Shown: positions 1 through 8,338, numbered from the stretch's first letter. The stretch is 24,647 bases of DNA from an uncultured Erythrobacteraceae bacterium (GCA_946482075.1 CAMLQG010000050.1:1-24647), one strand, 5' to 3'. The notes: a model not told the origin generated them from the letters alone. Made by a program: numbers and translations.

Positions 1-632
1 GCCTGCGCGAAGCCGGCGATGCCGATCGGGCAGATCGTGCTTTCCGCACCGCCCGCCAGCATGATATCGGCATCATTGTCGCGGATCATGCGGGCTGCGT
101 CGCCGATCGAATGCGCGCCGGTGGAGCAGGCGGTGACGACCGCGTGATTGGGGCCCATCAATCCATATTTGATCGAGACCTGGCCCGAGATCAGGTTGAT
201 CAGACGGCCATGAACGAAGTGCGGGCTGACGCGGCCCGGACCCTTTTCCGCGAGGACCAGCGATTCCTTCTCGATCCCCGGAAGACCGCCGATGCCCGAA
301 CCGATGGAACAGCCCGCGCGATAACGCGTCGCTTCGTCCATCTCGGTGAGGCCGGCATCCTCGATGGCCTGACCAGCCGCATCGATCCCATAGACGATGA
401 ACGGATCGACCTGGCGCTGGATCTTGGGATCCACGCGCTTGTCCGGATCGAAGCCATATTCATGGTCGGCAGGTTTGACTTCACAGGCGATGCGGCACTT
501 CTGATCGGACGCATCGAAGCGCCGGATCGGCCCCGCGCCGCTTTTCGAGGCGAGGATGTTCTTCCAGGCCGTCTCGACATCCGCTCCCAGCGGCGTGACG
601 AGGCCAAGACCGGTTACAACCACACGGCGCAT
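1..632 (-). CDS. fabF: Beta-ketoacyl-ACP synthase II, 5' part (runs off window)
   Basis: Condensing enzyme of fatty acid elongation: it joins malonyl-ACP to an acyl-ACP in the cytoplasm. Only the first 210 codons are present because the reading frame continues past base 1. The N-terminus MRRVVVTGLGLVTPLG is the standard FabF opening. The nucleophile loop VTACSTGAHSIG puts the catalytic Cys at about residue 169 (bases 126-128), and AGGAEST follows. The start at 630-632 is supported by a GGAGG ribosome site at 639-643, six bases upstream. The gene lies directly downstream of acpP on the same strand, the usual acpP-fabF pair, with a hairpin in the 107-base gap. The catalytic His residues lie outside the window. 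The pattern fits FabF better than FabB because of the acpP neighbour. Confidence 0.95.
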   Translation of the reverse strand, partial: MRRVVVTGLGLVTPLGADVETAWKNILASKSGAGPIRRFDASDQKCRIACEVKPADHEYGFDPDKRVDPKIQRQVDPFIVYGIDAAGQAIEDAGLTEMDEATRYRAGCSIGSGIGGLPGIEKESLVLAEKGPGRVSPHFVHGRLINLISGQVSIKYGLMGPNHAVVTACSTGAHSIGDAARMIRDNDADIMLAGGAESTICPIGIAGFAQ

Positions 633-638
633 GCTAAA

Positions 639-643
639 CCTCC
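639..643 (-). promoter_or_regulatory. Ribosome binding site of fabF
   Basis: GGAGG on the minus strand, six bases before the ATG at 632. This is one of the clearest Shine-Dalgarno sites in the window and fixes the fabF start. Confidence 0.8.
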
Positions 644-654
644 AAAATCACGAA

Positions 655-681
655 AGGCCCAGCCTTTGCGGGGCTGGACCT
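655..681 (-). terminator. Hairpin between acpP and fabF (terminator or attenuator)
   Basis: Read on the minus strand, AGGTCCAGCC pairs with GGCTGGGCCT through 10 base pairs (one G-T wobble) around a 7-base loop, followed by only TTTCG. The stem is strong but the T tract is short. It could end part of the acpP transcripts, letting acpP be made in excess over fabF. The structure is seen; the role is inferred. Confidence 0.5.
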
Positions 682-739
682 GTCGATGCCCCATGCCGGG
701 ACCGCGTGGAACGCGATCCTGGCGGGGTGAAAGGGCAGA

Positions 740-976
740 TCAGCCCTTGTGTTCGTCGATATACTTGTTGGCGTCGCCGACGGTGGCGATCTTCTCGGCC
801 GCATCGTCGGGGATTTCCACGCCGAACTCTTCTTCGAAAGCCATCACCAGCTCGACGATATCGAGGCTGTCGGCACCCAGATCATCGATGAAGCTGGCAT
901 CGGCCGTGACCTTGTCGGCCTCAACGCCCAGATGCTCAACAACGATCTTCTTCACGCGTTCGGCGGTATCGCTCAT
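740..976 (-). CDS. acpP: Acyl carrier protein
   Basis: Small acidic 78-residue carrier that holds growing acyl chains on a 4'-phosphopantetheine arm during fatty acid synthesis. The attachment motif GADSLD is intact, with Ser37 as the modified residue. Length and charge match bacterial AcpP throughout. The start at 976 is preceded on the minus strand by GAGAGGG, a good ribosome site about 6 bases upstream. It is followed by fabF on the same strand, with a stem-loop in the gap. No unusual residues were seen. Other carrier proteins, such as those for polyketides or lipid A, are unlikely given the fabF context. Confidence 0.98.
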   Translation of the reverse strand: MSDTAERVKKIVVEHLGVEADKVTADASFIDDLGADSLDIVELVMAFEEEFGVEIPDDAAEKIATVGDANKYIDEHKG

Positions 977-1017
977 GGAAATCCCTCTCGAAGGATGCAG
1001 TTGTCAGGTTGGGTTTC

Positions 1018-1046
1018 GCCCTAATGAGTGGTTCGCGGGCTGGCAA
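1018..1046 (-). promoter_or_regulatory. Possible acpP promoter
   Basis: On the minus strand TTGCCA (1041-1046) is 17 bases from TAGGGC (1018-1023). The -35 box is good and the -10 box is poor, as is often seen in alphaproteobacteria. It would give a leader of about 35 bases before acpP. Confidence 0.35.
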
Positions 1047-1237
1047 GGGGGTTGCGCGACCGCCCTCCACCGTGTCGGCCGCCGATCCCGCTCGATCCGG
1101 CGCCGAGATTTCGAAAAGGCGAAATTCGTGAACGGCTTGCGCGACGGATATTTCATCGCCGCGATCCTCGCACCGGCTGGATATGTGACAATTCGATGAA
1201 ATCGCAGCTAGGGCATTCTTAACGGCGCCCGGCCTAT

Positions 1238-1260
1238 TCCCCGCAAATGCCTGCCGGGGA
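1238..1260 (+). promoter_or_regulatory. Stem-loop covering the weak ribosome site of the EAL-CBS-GGDEF gene
   Basis: TCCCCG (1238-1243) pairs perfectly with CGGGGA (1255-1260) around an 11-base loop. The GGGGA in the 3' arm is the only Shine-Dalgarno-like string before the ATG at 1273. The pairing is visible; translational control is only a possibility. Confidence 0.3.
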
Positions 1261-1272
1261 CCACAAACCGCA

Positions 1273-3057
1273 ATGAGTGAAGTATCGGAATGTTCGTGCC
1301 TTGCCGATGCGCAGCAGGTCGATTTTGCTTACCAGCCGATCATCAGCACGTCGTCGCTCAGGGTTCACGGGTTCGAAGCGCTGGCTCGCCTGCGCGACAG
1401 CCGCTTTGCCGATATCTACGAACTGCTGAACTGCTCGCACGCCGCGGGCGAGCTGAGGCGGGTGGAGAATGCACTACTGCGCAATGCGATCGCCAAGTTC
1501 TCGCAATTTCCGGAAAGGCATTTCGTGCGGCTGTTCTGCAATGTCGACAACCGCACCTATGAGGGCATCGCCCCGGACCAGGAAGCGCTCCTCGAAATCA
1601 TCGAAGGATCGGGGCTGCCCGCCTCCAATCTCTGCCTCGAGATTTCCGAACGCCATGCGATGCAGTCCTTCGACACGGTCAAGGAAGTGGTCGAGACGCT
1701 GGTCAGCCGCAACGCTCGGGTCGCGCTGGACGATTTCGGGATCGGCAATTCCGGGCTGCACATGCTCCTCAACCTGGAGCCGCATTACGTGAAGATCGAC
1801 CGCACCTTCGTCTCGGACATCGCTTCCAGCACGCGCAAGCAGGCGATCGTCGCGAAGCTTTGCGGCCTCGCCCACGCGCTGGGCTTCCAGACCGTGGCGG
1901 AAGGGGTGGAGAACGAATCCGACTTCCGCATGGCGCGCGACCTGGGCTGCGACCTGGCGCAGGGCTTCCACATCGCAAAGCCTTCGGCCGATCTGCGGGA
2001 CCTGTCCGTGGATTACGGGCATACGCTGTCCGTTTCCTCGACCCCGCGAATGTCGCCGCGCGTCGCCGATCTGCTGATCCCGATCGAGCCGGTCTATCTC
2101 GATCAGCCCCTGCTCGACGTGGCCGAGATATTCCAGGCCCAACCCGGCCTGCGCCTGATACCGGTGATCGACCACAATCGCGTGGTGCACGGCGCGGTGC
2201 TGGAGGAAGATATCCGCCAGCTCATGCTCAGCGAGTTCGGCCGATCGCTCCTCGCCAACAAGGGGATGGATACGCGGATCGGCAAGCTGCTGCGCCGCTG
2301 CCCGGTGGCCGATGCCAACGGCACGGTCGAAGCGATCGTCAACAGCTATGTCACCGCCGAAAGCGCCCAGGGCCTGGTGCTGACCGCGGACGGCGCCTAT
2401 GCCGGCTATCTCAGCAATAATGCGGTTCTGCGGCTTGCAGCCGAACGCGAAGTGAACGTCGCGCGGGAACAGAATCCGCTCACCGGCCTCGCCGGCGCCG
2501 AAAGCATCCAGCGCCACTGGGACAATCTGCTGGTTCTCGAAGGTCCGCGCATGGTGGCCTTTCTCGACTTCGACAATTTCAAGGCGTTCAACGATTCCTA
2601 CGGCTTCGCATCGGGCGATCGCGCCCTGCTGATGTTCGCCGACCTTCTGCGACGGCGCGAGAGTTCCAGCGGCGCATTCGTCGCCCATATCGGCGGCGAC
2701 GATTTCCTGCTCAGCCAGAACCTGTCGGAAGAGGATGGCGAGGAGGCGATCCGCGACCTGCAATTGCGCTTCGCCCAGGACGTGGCCAGCCTCTATTCCG
2801 CGGATCACCGCGAAGCGGGCGGCATCACCGCCATCGACCGCTTCGGGGTCGCCCGCTTCTTCCCGCTGCTCCGCGTTTCGGCGGGCGTCGTCCATCTGCC
2901 GGAAGACCGCTGCACGATCACGCGCGAGGATATCGTGCGGCAATTGAACGTGGCCAAGGCGAATGCGAAGCGCGCACCGGACGGTTTCGCAGCCCTGCGC
3001 CTCGCCAATGGTCCGGTCGAACGGTTCGGTTCGCAGCGGCCGCGAAACGCGGCCTGA
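1273..3057 (+). CDS. c-di-GMP signalling protein: EAL - CBS pair - GGDEF
   Basis: A 594-residue protein with no membrane segment. Residues 16-245 form an EAL phosphodiesterase domain: E35-A-L, N90, E123 in CLEISE, D153-D154 in LDDFGIGN, K174, E210 and E213 in AEGVE, and Q230. The metal and catalytic set looks complete, so c-di-GMP hydrolysis is likely. Residues 262-390 resemble a CBS pair (LIPVIDHNRVVHGAV, then a second repeat), which usually binds adenine nucleotides. Residues 400-545 form a GGDEF domain with NPLTGL and LDFDNFKAFND. Its signature is GGDDF (474-478), with Asp in place of the catalytic Glu, and no RxxD inhibitory site is seen. Cyclase activity is uncertain; the domain could be a GTP-binding regulator. 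Start at 1273 because the EAL domain begins soon after; the ribosome site is weak. It ends 12 bases from convergent aspS. Confidence 0.9.
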   Translation: MSEVSECSCLADAQQVDFAYQPIISTSSLRVHGFEALARLRDSRFADIYELLNCSHAAGELRRVENALLRNAIAKFSQFPERHFVRLFCNVDNRTYEGIAPDQEALLEIIEGSGLPASNLCLEISERHAMQSFDTVKEVVETLVSRNARVALDDFGIGNSGLHMLLNLEPHYVKIDRTFVSDIASSTRKQAIVAKLCGLAHALGFQTVAEGVENESDFRMARDLGCDLAQGFHIAKPSADLRDLSVDYGHTLSVSSTPRMSPRVADLLIPIEPVYLDQPLLDVAEIFQAQPGLRLIPVIDHNRVVHGAVLEEDIRQLMLSEFGRSLLANKGMDTRIGKLLRRCPVADANGTVEAIVNSYVTAESAQGLVLTADGAYAGYLSNNAVLRLAAEREVNVAREQNPLTGLAGAESIQRHWDNLLVLEGPRMVAFLDFDNFKAFNDSYGFASGDRALLMFADLLRRRESSSGAFVAHIGGDDFLLSQNLSEEDGEEAIRDLQLRFAQDVASLYSADHREAGGITAIDRFGVARFFPLLRVSAGVVHLPEDRCTITREDIVRQLNVAKANAKRAPDGFAALRLANGPVERFGSQRPRNAA

Positions 3058-3069
3058 ATTGTCCGCCGA

Positions 3070-4848
3070 TCAGCCCTTGGGCTGTTCGACCACCCGGATG
3101 CCGAGCTCGCGCAATTGCTTGAGCGCCACGCCGCTCGGCGCGCCCATCATCAAATCCTCGCCCTTCTGGTTCAGCGGGAAGGCGATCACTTCGCGGATGT
3201 TCGGTTCGTCCGCCAGCAGCATCACGATCCGGTCGATCCCGGGCGCGGAGCCGCCATGCGGCGGCGCGCCCAGCTTGAACGCCTCGATCATGCCGGAAAA
3301 GTTCTGCTCGACCTCAGCCTGCGAATAGCCGGCAATCTCGAACGCCTTGTACATGATCTCCGGCCGGTGGTTCCGGATCGCGCCCGAACTCAGCTCATAG
3401 CCGTTGCAGACAATGTCGTACTGCCAGGCCAGGATATCGAGCGGGTCCTGGGTCTCCAGCGCTTCCAGTTCACCCTGCGGCATCGAGAAGGGGTTGTGGC
3501 TGAAATCGACCTTCTTCGCCTCTTCGTCATATTCGAACATCGGGAAGTCGACGATCCAGCAGAATTTGAAGCAGCCCTGCTCGATCAGGCCCAGCTCCTC
3601 GCCCACCCGCGTGCGCGCGGCACCGGCGAGCTTGGCGGCCTCGCCTTCCTTGCCGGCGGCGAAGAACAGCCCGTCATCGGCGCCGAGGCCGAGTTCGGCG
3701 TAGATCGCTTCCATGTTCTCCGACCCGTGGTTCTTGGCGATCGGCCCGCCGAACTCGCCGCTCTTGCGCGTGACGTAGCCGAGCCCGGCATAGCCTTCGC
3801 CCCGCGCCCAGTCGTTCATGTCGTCGAAGAATTTGCGGCTCTTCTCCGCCGTGGCAGGCGCCGGGATCGCGCGGACCACGCCGCCCGAACCCACGATCTT
3901 CTCGAACAGCCCGAAGCCCGACTTGGTGAAATGGCTGGTCACATCGGTGATGACCAGCGGGTTGCGCAGGTCCGGCTTGTCGGAACCGTATTTCAGCATC
4001 GCTTCGCGATAAGGAATGCGCGGGAAAGTGCCCGCGGGCGTCACCGTCTTGCCGCCGGAAAATTCCTCGAACGTACCCGCCAGAACGGGTTCGAGCGCAT
4101 TGAACACGTCTTCCTGGGTGACGAAGCTCATCTCGAAGTCGAGCTGGTAGAATTCGAGGCTGCGGTCGGCGCGCAGATCCTCGTCGCGAAAGCACGGCGC
4201 GATCTGGAAATAGCGGTCGAAGCCCGCGACCATCAGCAGCTGCTTGAACATCTGCGGCGCTTGCGGAAGCGCGTAGAACTTGCCGTTATGCATCCGGCTG
4301 GGCACGAGGAAGTCGCGCGCGCCTTCGGGGCTGGAAGCCGCGAGGATCGGCGTCTGGAACTCGGTGAAGCCCTGGTCGATCATCCGGCGGCGCAAGGACG
4401 CGATCACCTGACTGCGCAGCAGGATGTTGCGATGCAGCCGTTCGCGACGCAGATCGACATAGCGATAGCGCAGTCGGATTTCCTCGGGATATTCCTGCTC
4501 GCCCGCCACCGGCAACGGCAGTTCTTCCGCGCGCGACTGCACTTCGGCGGCCCGCGCGAAGACTTCGATCTGGCCGGTCGCGAGGTTGGCGTTCACCGTG
4601 CCTTCGCCGCGCCGCTTCACTTCGCCGTCGATCGTGACGACGCTTTCCACGCGCAGCGAATCCAGCAGCTCCAGGGCCGGGCTGTCTGTATCGGCCACGA
4701 TCTGGGTGATCCCGTAATGGTCGCGCAGGTCGACGAACAGCACGCCGCCATGGTCGCGCTTGCGGTGAACCCAGCCCGAAAGGCGAACGGTCGCCCCGAC
4801 ATCGCTGTCGCGGAGCTGGGCGCAATTATGCGTGCGGTAGGCGTGCAT
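3070..4848 (-). CDS. aspS: Aspartyl-tRNA synthetase
   Basis: Class II synthetase charging tRNA-Asp, 592 residues, the usual bacterial length including the GAD insertion. The N-terminal OB-fold anticodon-binding domain covers about residues 1-105 ([21 protein letters not shown]). Motif 2 is [18 protein letters not shown] (F220 onward). Motif 3 is PGIDR (536-540). The start at 4848 (MHAYRTHNC) was chosen because it begins the family's N-terminus. The open frame continues upstream to 5025 but that part has no family likeness and contains the promoter. If the genome lacks asnS, the enzyme may also charge tRNA-Asn, as in many alphaproteobacteria; that cannot be told here. It is transcribed divergently from rnd. 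Confidence 0.97.
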   Translation of the reverse strand: MHAYRTHNCAQLRDSDVGATVRLSGWVHRKRDHGGVLFVDLRDHYGITQIVADTDSPALELLDSLRVESVVTIDGEVKRRGEGTVNANLATGQIEVFARAAEVQSRAEELPLPVAGEQEYPEEIRLRYRYVDLRRERLHRNILLRSQVIASLRRRMIDQGFTEFQTPILAASSPEGARDFLVPSRMHNGKFYALPQAPQMFKQLLMVAGFDRYFQIAPCFRDEDLRADRSLEFYQLDFEMSFVTQEDVFNALEPVLAGTFEEFSGGKTVTPAGTFPRIPYREAMLKYGSDKPDLRNPLVITDVTSHFTKSGFGLFEKIVGSGGVVRAIPAPATAEKSRKFFDDMNDWARGEGYAGLGYVTRKSGEFGGPIAKNHGSENMEAIYAELGLGADDGLFFAAGKEGEAAKLAGAARTRVGEELGLIEQGCFKFCWIVDFPMFEYDEEAKKVDFSHNPFSMPQGELEALETQDPLDILAWQYDIVCNGYELSSGAIRNHRPEIMYKAFEIAGYSQAEVEQNFSGMIEAFKLGAPPHGGSAPGIDRIVMLLADEPNIREVIAFPLNQKGEDLMMGAPSGVALKQLRELGIRVVEQPKG

Positions 4849-4912
4849 GGCTTCGGAATCTTTCAGGCAAGAAAAATGACCGCGCGGCTTCCCTCCGCAC
4901 GGAACGGCGCTC

Positions 4913-4941
4913 CTAACACCGCCGCATCGCCTGTTTGTCAA
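4913..4941 (-). promoter_or_regulatory. Promoter of aspS
   Basis: On the minus strand a perfect -35 box TTGACA (4936-4941) is 17 bases from TGTTAG (4913-4918). Transcription would start near 4906, giving a leader of about 58 bases. It lies inside the upstream open frame, which supports the shorter aspS start. Confidence 0.65.
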
Positions 4942-5119
4942 GTTCGGCCCGAGCGCCCGCAGACGTGTGACGACACGCCTCTGCCCCGCATGCGACAAAT
5001 TTATCGCGGTATATGCGCTATTCATCGGGCCGAATGAGCGCTATGGGGCGCGGATTCCGCCCAGGGGCCTGTGCTCTTGGGCCAGTGCTTTCACAGACCT
5101 TCTTCGATATAGAGCGTCC

Positions 5120-6316
5120 ATGATTATCCACCCGCTGCTTACCGACAGCGAATCCGTTGCCGAAATCTGCTCGCGCTTCGCCAAGTCCGACTTCATCACG
5201 GTCGACACGGAGTTCATGCGCGAGAACACCTACTGGCCCGAGCTATGCCTGGTGCAGATCGCGGACGACAAGGAAGCCGTCGCGATCGATCCGCTCGCAC
5301 CCGGCATCGATCTGAAGCCGCTGCTGGACCTGCTGACGGACAATGAGGACGTCCTGAAGGTTTTTCACGCCGGCGGCCAGGATGTGGAGATCATCTACAA
5401 CCTCACCGGCAAGACCCCGCATCCGATCTTCGACACGCAGATCGCGATGATGGCGATCAGCCAGTCCGAACAGATCGGCTACGGCAATCTGGTGGAGAGC
5501 TGGCTGGGCGTGGCGATCGACAAGGGCGCACGCTTCACCGACTGGTCGCGCCGCCCGCTGACCGAACGCCAGATCGAATATGCGATCGGCGACGTCACCT
5601 ATCTATCCACCATCTTTCCCAAGATCCTCAAGAAGCTGCGCAAGACCGGCCGGGGCGACTGGCTGGACATCGAGATGGAGCGGCTGGCGGCCCCCGAGAA
5701 CTACCGCAACGATCCGGGTGAGGTGTGGCGCCGCATCCGCCCGCCTTCGCGCAATCCGCAGGTCCTTGGGCGGCTGAAGGCGCTGGCCGCCTGGCGCGAG
5801 CGTGAAGCGCAGGACAAGGACATTCCGCGCGGCCGCATCATGCGCGACGAGACGCTGGCCGATCTCGCCAGCCATCCGCCCAAAGCACAGGCGGATCTCG
5901 CCAAGGTCCGTGGTCTTTCCGCCGCCTGGCGGGAGAACGAGATCGGCAAACGCCTGATGAACACCCTCGCCAAGGCGGAGCCGCTGCCGGTGGGTGAGAT
6001 GCCCGAAAAGCAGCAGCGCGGCGCGCCGTTGGGCAAGGAAGGCGCGCTGGTGGCCGATCTCCTCAAGCTGCTGCTCAAGATCCGCTCGCGCGAGATCGAC
6101 GTGGCTGCCCGGCTGCTGAGCCGCACCGACGATCTGGAAGCGCTGGCCGCCGGCATGCGTAGCCTGCCGATCCTGGAGGGCTGGCGATACGATGTGTTCG
6201 GGCGCGACGCGCTCCAGCTCGTCGAAGGTCGGCTCGGCTTCACCGTGGTCGACGGCAAGCTCAAGATGTCCCGCGTCGAGGAACCCTCGCCGTCGGACGC
6301 AGCACCCGCCCCATGA
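5120..6316 (+). CDS. rnd: Ribonuclease D
   Basis: 3'-5' exoribonuclease that trims tRNA precursors and other small stable RNAs, 398 residues. The DEDDy catalytic set is complete: D29 and E31 in VDTEF, D88 in GGQDVE, and Y154 with D158 in YAIGDVTYL. An HRDC nucleic acid-binding region covers about residues 213-290. The start at 5120 gives MIIHPLLTDSESV, typical of the family. An upstream in-frame ATG at 4967 would add 51 unrelated residues. The stop overlaps the start of the next gene (ATGA at 6313-6316), so the regulator downstream is probably translated by coupling. Confidence 0.95.
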   Translation: MIIHPLLTDSESVAEICSRFAKSDFITVDTEFMRENTYWPELCLVQIADDKEAVAIDPLAPGIDLKPLLDLLTDNEDVLKVFHAGGQDVEIIYNLTGKTPHPIFDTQIAMMAISQSEQIGYGNLVESWLGVAIDKGARFTDWSRRPLTERQIEYAIGDVTYLSTIFPKILKKLRKTGRGDWLDIEMERLAAPENYRNDPGEVWRRIRPPSRNPQVLGRLKALAAWREREAQDKDIPRGRIMRDETLADLASHPPKAQADLAKVRGLSAAWRENEIGKRLMNTLAKAEPLPVGEMPEKQQRGAPLGKEGALVADLLKLLLKIRSREIDVAARLLSRTDDLEALAAGMRSLPILEGWRYDVFGRDALQLVEGRLGFTVVDGKLKMSRVEEPSPSDAAPAP

Positions 6317-7209
6317 ACACCTACCTGCCCACGCTCAAGCAGCTGCAATATCTCGTTGCGCTTCACGAGCATGGGCATTTCGGACGTGCGGCGGAAAGCT
6401 GCTACGTCTCGCAATCGACGCTTTCGGCGGGGCTGCGCGAGCTCGAATCACTGCTCGGCGTAACGCTGGTGGAACGCAGCCGCCGGGTTGTGCGCTTCAC
6501 GCCGCTGGGCAATGCCGTCGTCGCCAAGGCGCATCGCCTGCTGCGCGAGGCGGAAGAGCTGTCGGAACTCGTTCAGTCATCCGGCCAACCGCTCGCCGGC
6601 GAATTGCGGATGAGCGTGATCCCCACGATCGCGCCGTTCCTGCTACCCCGCATCCTCCCGCGCCTGCGCAGGGAACGCCCGGCGCTGAAGCTGTTCCTGC
6701 GCGAGGAGCCGAGCGCGGCGGCGATCGAATCGCTCCATCACGGACGCGCGGATTGCGTGTTGCTCGCCCTCCCCTTCGCTACCGGTGAAGTGGAACACGA
6801 GACGATCTGCGACGATCGCCTGTTCGTGGCCTTTCCCAAGGGCGATCCGCGCGATCCGCCGGAGGAAGTGCCGCCCGCGCTGATCGATGAGGGCCGGCTG
6901 CTGCTGCTGGAGGACGGACACTGCCTGAAGGACCACGCGCTGGCCGCCTGCAACCGGCCCGAGCTGCGCGCCAGCGCCACGATGATCGGCACCAGCCTGC
7001 ACACGCTGGTGCAGATGGTGGATAATGGCCTGGGCGTGACCATGCTGCCGGAGATGGCGCTGGACGCCGGCATATTGCATGAGACGGAAGTGGTCGCTCG
7101 CCCGCTGAAAGCCGCCAAGGCCAGCCGCGAGATCGCGCTGGTGTGGCGGAAGAATTCGCCGAGGAGCGATGAATTCCGGATGCTGGCCGAGGAATTGCGG
7201 GCGGGGTAG
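6313..7209 (+). CDS. oxyR: LysR-family hydrogen peroxide sensor OxyR
   Basis: A 298-residue LysR-type regulator. The N-terminal winged helix-turn-helix covers residues 7-65 (LQYLVALHEHGHFGRAAESC, then STLS). A substrate-binding-like sensor domain follows. The OxyR peroxide switch is present: C204 in LLLLEDGHCLKDH and C213 in ALAAC, with the same Cys-x8-Cys spacing as E. coli C199 and C208. The later SLHTLVQMVDNGLGVTMLP segment is also OxyR-like. It would activate peroxide defence genes when the disulfide forms. No catalase or peroxiredoxin gene is nearby. Its ATG overlaps the rnd stop and no separate ribosome site is visible, which implies translational coupling. The cysteines make OxyR much more likely than another LysR member. 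Confidence 0.9.
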   Translation: MNTYLPTLKQLQYLVALHEHGHFGRAAESCYVSQSTLSAGLRELESLLGVTLVERSRRVVRFTPLGNAVVAKAHRLLREAEELSELVQSSGQPLAGELRMSVIPTIAPFLLPRILPRLRRERPALKLFLREEPSAAAIESLHHGRADCVLLALPFATGEVEHETICDDRLFVAFPKGDPRDPPEEVPPALIDEGRLLLLEDGHCLKDHALAACNRPELRASATMIGTSLHTLVQMVDNGLGVTMLPEMALDAGILHETEVVARPLKAAKASREIALVWRKNSPRSDEFRMLAEELRAG

Positions 7210-7284
7210 GATCGGTCCGTGCGGACGAGTGCAGATGTCCGCTTTGGGTCGTTCTCCGCCGGTCCCGATTAGTCGGTGCGAGTG

Positions 7285-7309
7285 CTCCCCTTCCGTGGGG
7301 GGAGGGGAG
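7285..7309. repeat. GC-rich hairpin downstream of oxyR
   Basis: CTCCCCTTCC pairs with GGGAGGGGAG through 10 base pairs (one wobble) around GTGGG. There is no T tract after it on the plus strand, so it is at best a weak terminator for rnd-oxyR. It may be a copy of a dispersed CTCCCCT-type palindrome. Confidence 0.5.
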
Positions 7310-7555
7310 ACTTGAGAAACCATTTTCCTACATCGCGAAAATCTGGCTTACCCTGCCGGATGAAGATCAAATCGCACAGCAGCCAAAGCCGCTTGCGGGC
7401 CCGATCCGGGCGGGTGATGACACGCTTTCCCGCTAAAGGTCACATATCGAAATCGCCGGATTTCCCCTGCAAGGTCCCGGTTTCCCTTGGCGGAGGCCGG
7501 CCGTGAGCGGGGCTGATCGAGAGCGCTTTCACCGCGTTTTGTGTAAACCGGGAAT

Positions 7556-7646
7556 CGTCATTGCGAGGAGGCGAAGCCGACACGGCAATCCAGTGCGCAA
7601 CGCGCAACGGCTCTGGATTGCTTCGGCCCGTGGCCTCGCAATGACG
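7556..7646. repeat. Palindromic repeat, family A (CGTCATTGCGAG type), diverged copy
   Basis: Outer arms CGTCATTGCGAG (7556-7567) and CTCGCAATGACG (7635-7646) are perfect complements. Inner arms GCAATCCAG (7585-7593) and CTGGATTGC (7613-7621) are also perfect. The bases between them no longer match. The loop contains a small hairpin, TGCGC-AAC-GCGCA (7594-7606). A second copy with perfect 30-base arms is at 17605-17680. Confidence 0.9.
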
Positions 7647-7670
7647 GAGCCTGGCAATGACGTACGGATA

Positions 7671-8222
7671 TCAATCCATGTGCTTCAACCCGACCCGCAG
7701 GTAATCCCAGCCGGTGATCAGCGTCAGCACCGCCGCGCCCCACAGGCTGACGAGGCCGACCTGTTTCGGCATGGGCCAATCGGGTGTGGCGCCCGCCAGG
7801 ATCAACGCGCCCAGGGAGACGAGCTGCAACGTCGTCTTCCATTTCGCGAGCTGCGAAACCGGCACGGACACGCGGATATCCGCCAGGAATTCGCGCAAGC
7901 CGGATACGGCGATCTCCCGCAGCAGGATGACCAGCGCGGCGATCACATGGAGGCTGGCGATATCGCCCGTATAGGTCAGGATCAGGATCACCGAAGCGAC
8001 CATGATCTTGTCCGCGATGGGATCGAGGAAAATGCCCAGCTTCGAAACGGCGCCGTTTGCGCGGGCGAGATAGCCGTCGAAATAATCGGTGATGCCCATC
8101 AGGCAATAGACGGCGAAAGCCAGCGCATAGCCGGTTTCCCAGCCGGGCCACCAGAGCAGCGCGACCAGAACCGGCACCGCGACGATGCGGGACAGCGTCA
8201 GGATATTGGGCAGGGTCAGCAT
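7671..8222 (-). CDS. pgsA: CDP-diacylglycerol--glycerol-3-phosphate 3-phosphatidyltransferase
   Basis: Inner membrane enzyme making phosphatidylglycerophosphate, the committed step to phosphatidylglycerol and cardiolipin. It has 183 residues. The CDP-alcohol phosphatidyltransferase signature DGx2ARx8Gx3Dx3D is complete: D49-G50, A53-R54, G63, D67 and D71, with D46 just before. Several hydrophobic helices flank it. The start at 8222 (MLTLPNILTLSRI) matches the usual PgsA N-terminus. It is transcribed divergently from the MFS gene. Other family members such as phosphatidylserine or phosphatidylcholine synthases are longer; the N-terminal NILTLSR pattern favours PgsA. Confidence 0.92.
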   Translation of the reverse strand: MLTLPNILTLSRIVAVPVLVALLWWPGWETGYALAFAVYCLMGITDYFDGYLARANGAVSKLGIFLDPIADKIMVASVILILTYTGDIASLHVIAALVILLREIAVSGLREFLADIRVSVPVSQLAKWKTTLQLVSLGALILAGATPDWPMPKQVGLVSLWGAAVLTLITGWDYLRVGLKHMD

Positions 8223-8243
8223 GTCGGGAAAGGCTTTAGCGGC

Positions 8244-8279
8244 ACAAGGGCCGATGCAAAAGAACCGCTTTTCCCTTGT
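8244..8279. promoter_or_regulatory. Dyad in the pgsA / MFS divergent gap
   Basis: ACAAGGG (8244-8250) and CCCTTGT (8273-8279) are perfect complements, and AAAAG-AACCG-CTTTT lies within. It sits in the 116-base gap between two divergent genes, so it could be an operator or a transcript hairpin. No function can be assigned. Confidence 0.3.
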
Positions 8280-8338
8280 CCGCCGCGAAGAGACCGCTAC
8301 GTGTCAGTTCAAACATCGGAATTCCTGGTTAAGCTTGC

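Larger units (their letters stand above)
7210..7670. other. Gene-free stretch between oxyR and pgsA
   Basis: 461 bases without a credible gene. Short frames here lack a ribosome site and family likeness. It holds a GC-rich hairpin at 7285-7309 and a palindromic repeat at 7556-7646. The 9-base GCAATGACG at the repeat end (7638-7646) recurs at 7654-7662. I see nothing else definite. Confidence 0.6.

Noticed and set aside
111..1199. 362-codon plus-strand frame over fabF and acpP
   Set aside because: Antisense to two clear fatty acid genes; no family likeness.
1185..1214. GTGACA followed by TAGGGC as a promoter for the EAL-CBS-GGDEF gene
   Set aside because: The spacing is 18 and the -10 box is poor; not strong enough to list.
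3115..5037. 640-codon open frame antisense to aspS
   Set aside because: It covers aspS almost exactly in a complementary frame and has low-complexity, His/Arg/Glu-rich content typical of shadows in GC-rich DNA. aspS itself has all family motifs.
7359..7505. Small plus-strand ORF (48 codons) in the oxyR-pgsA gap
   Set aside because: No ribosome site, no hydrophobic or other structure, and no family likeness.
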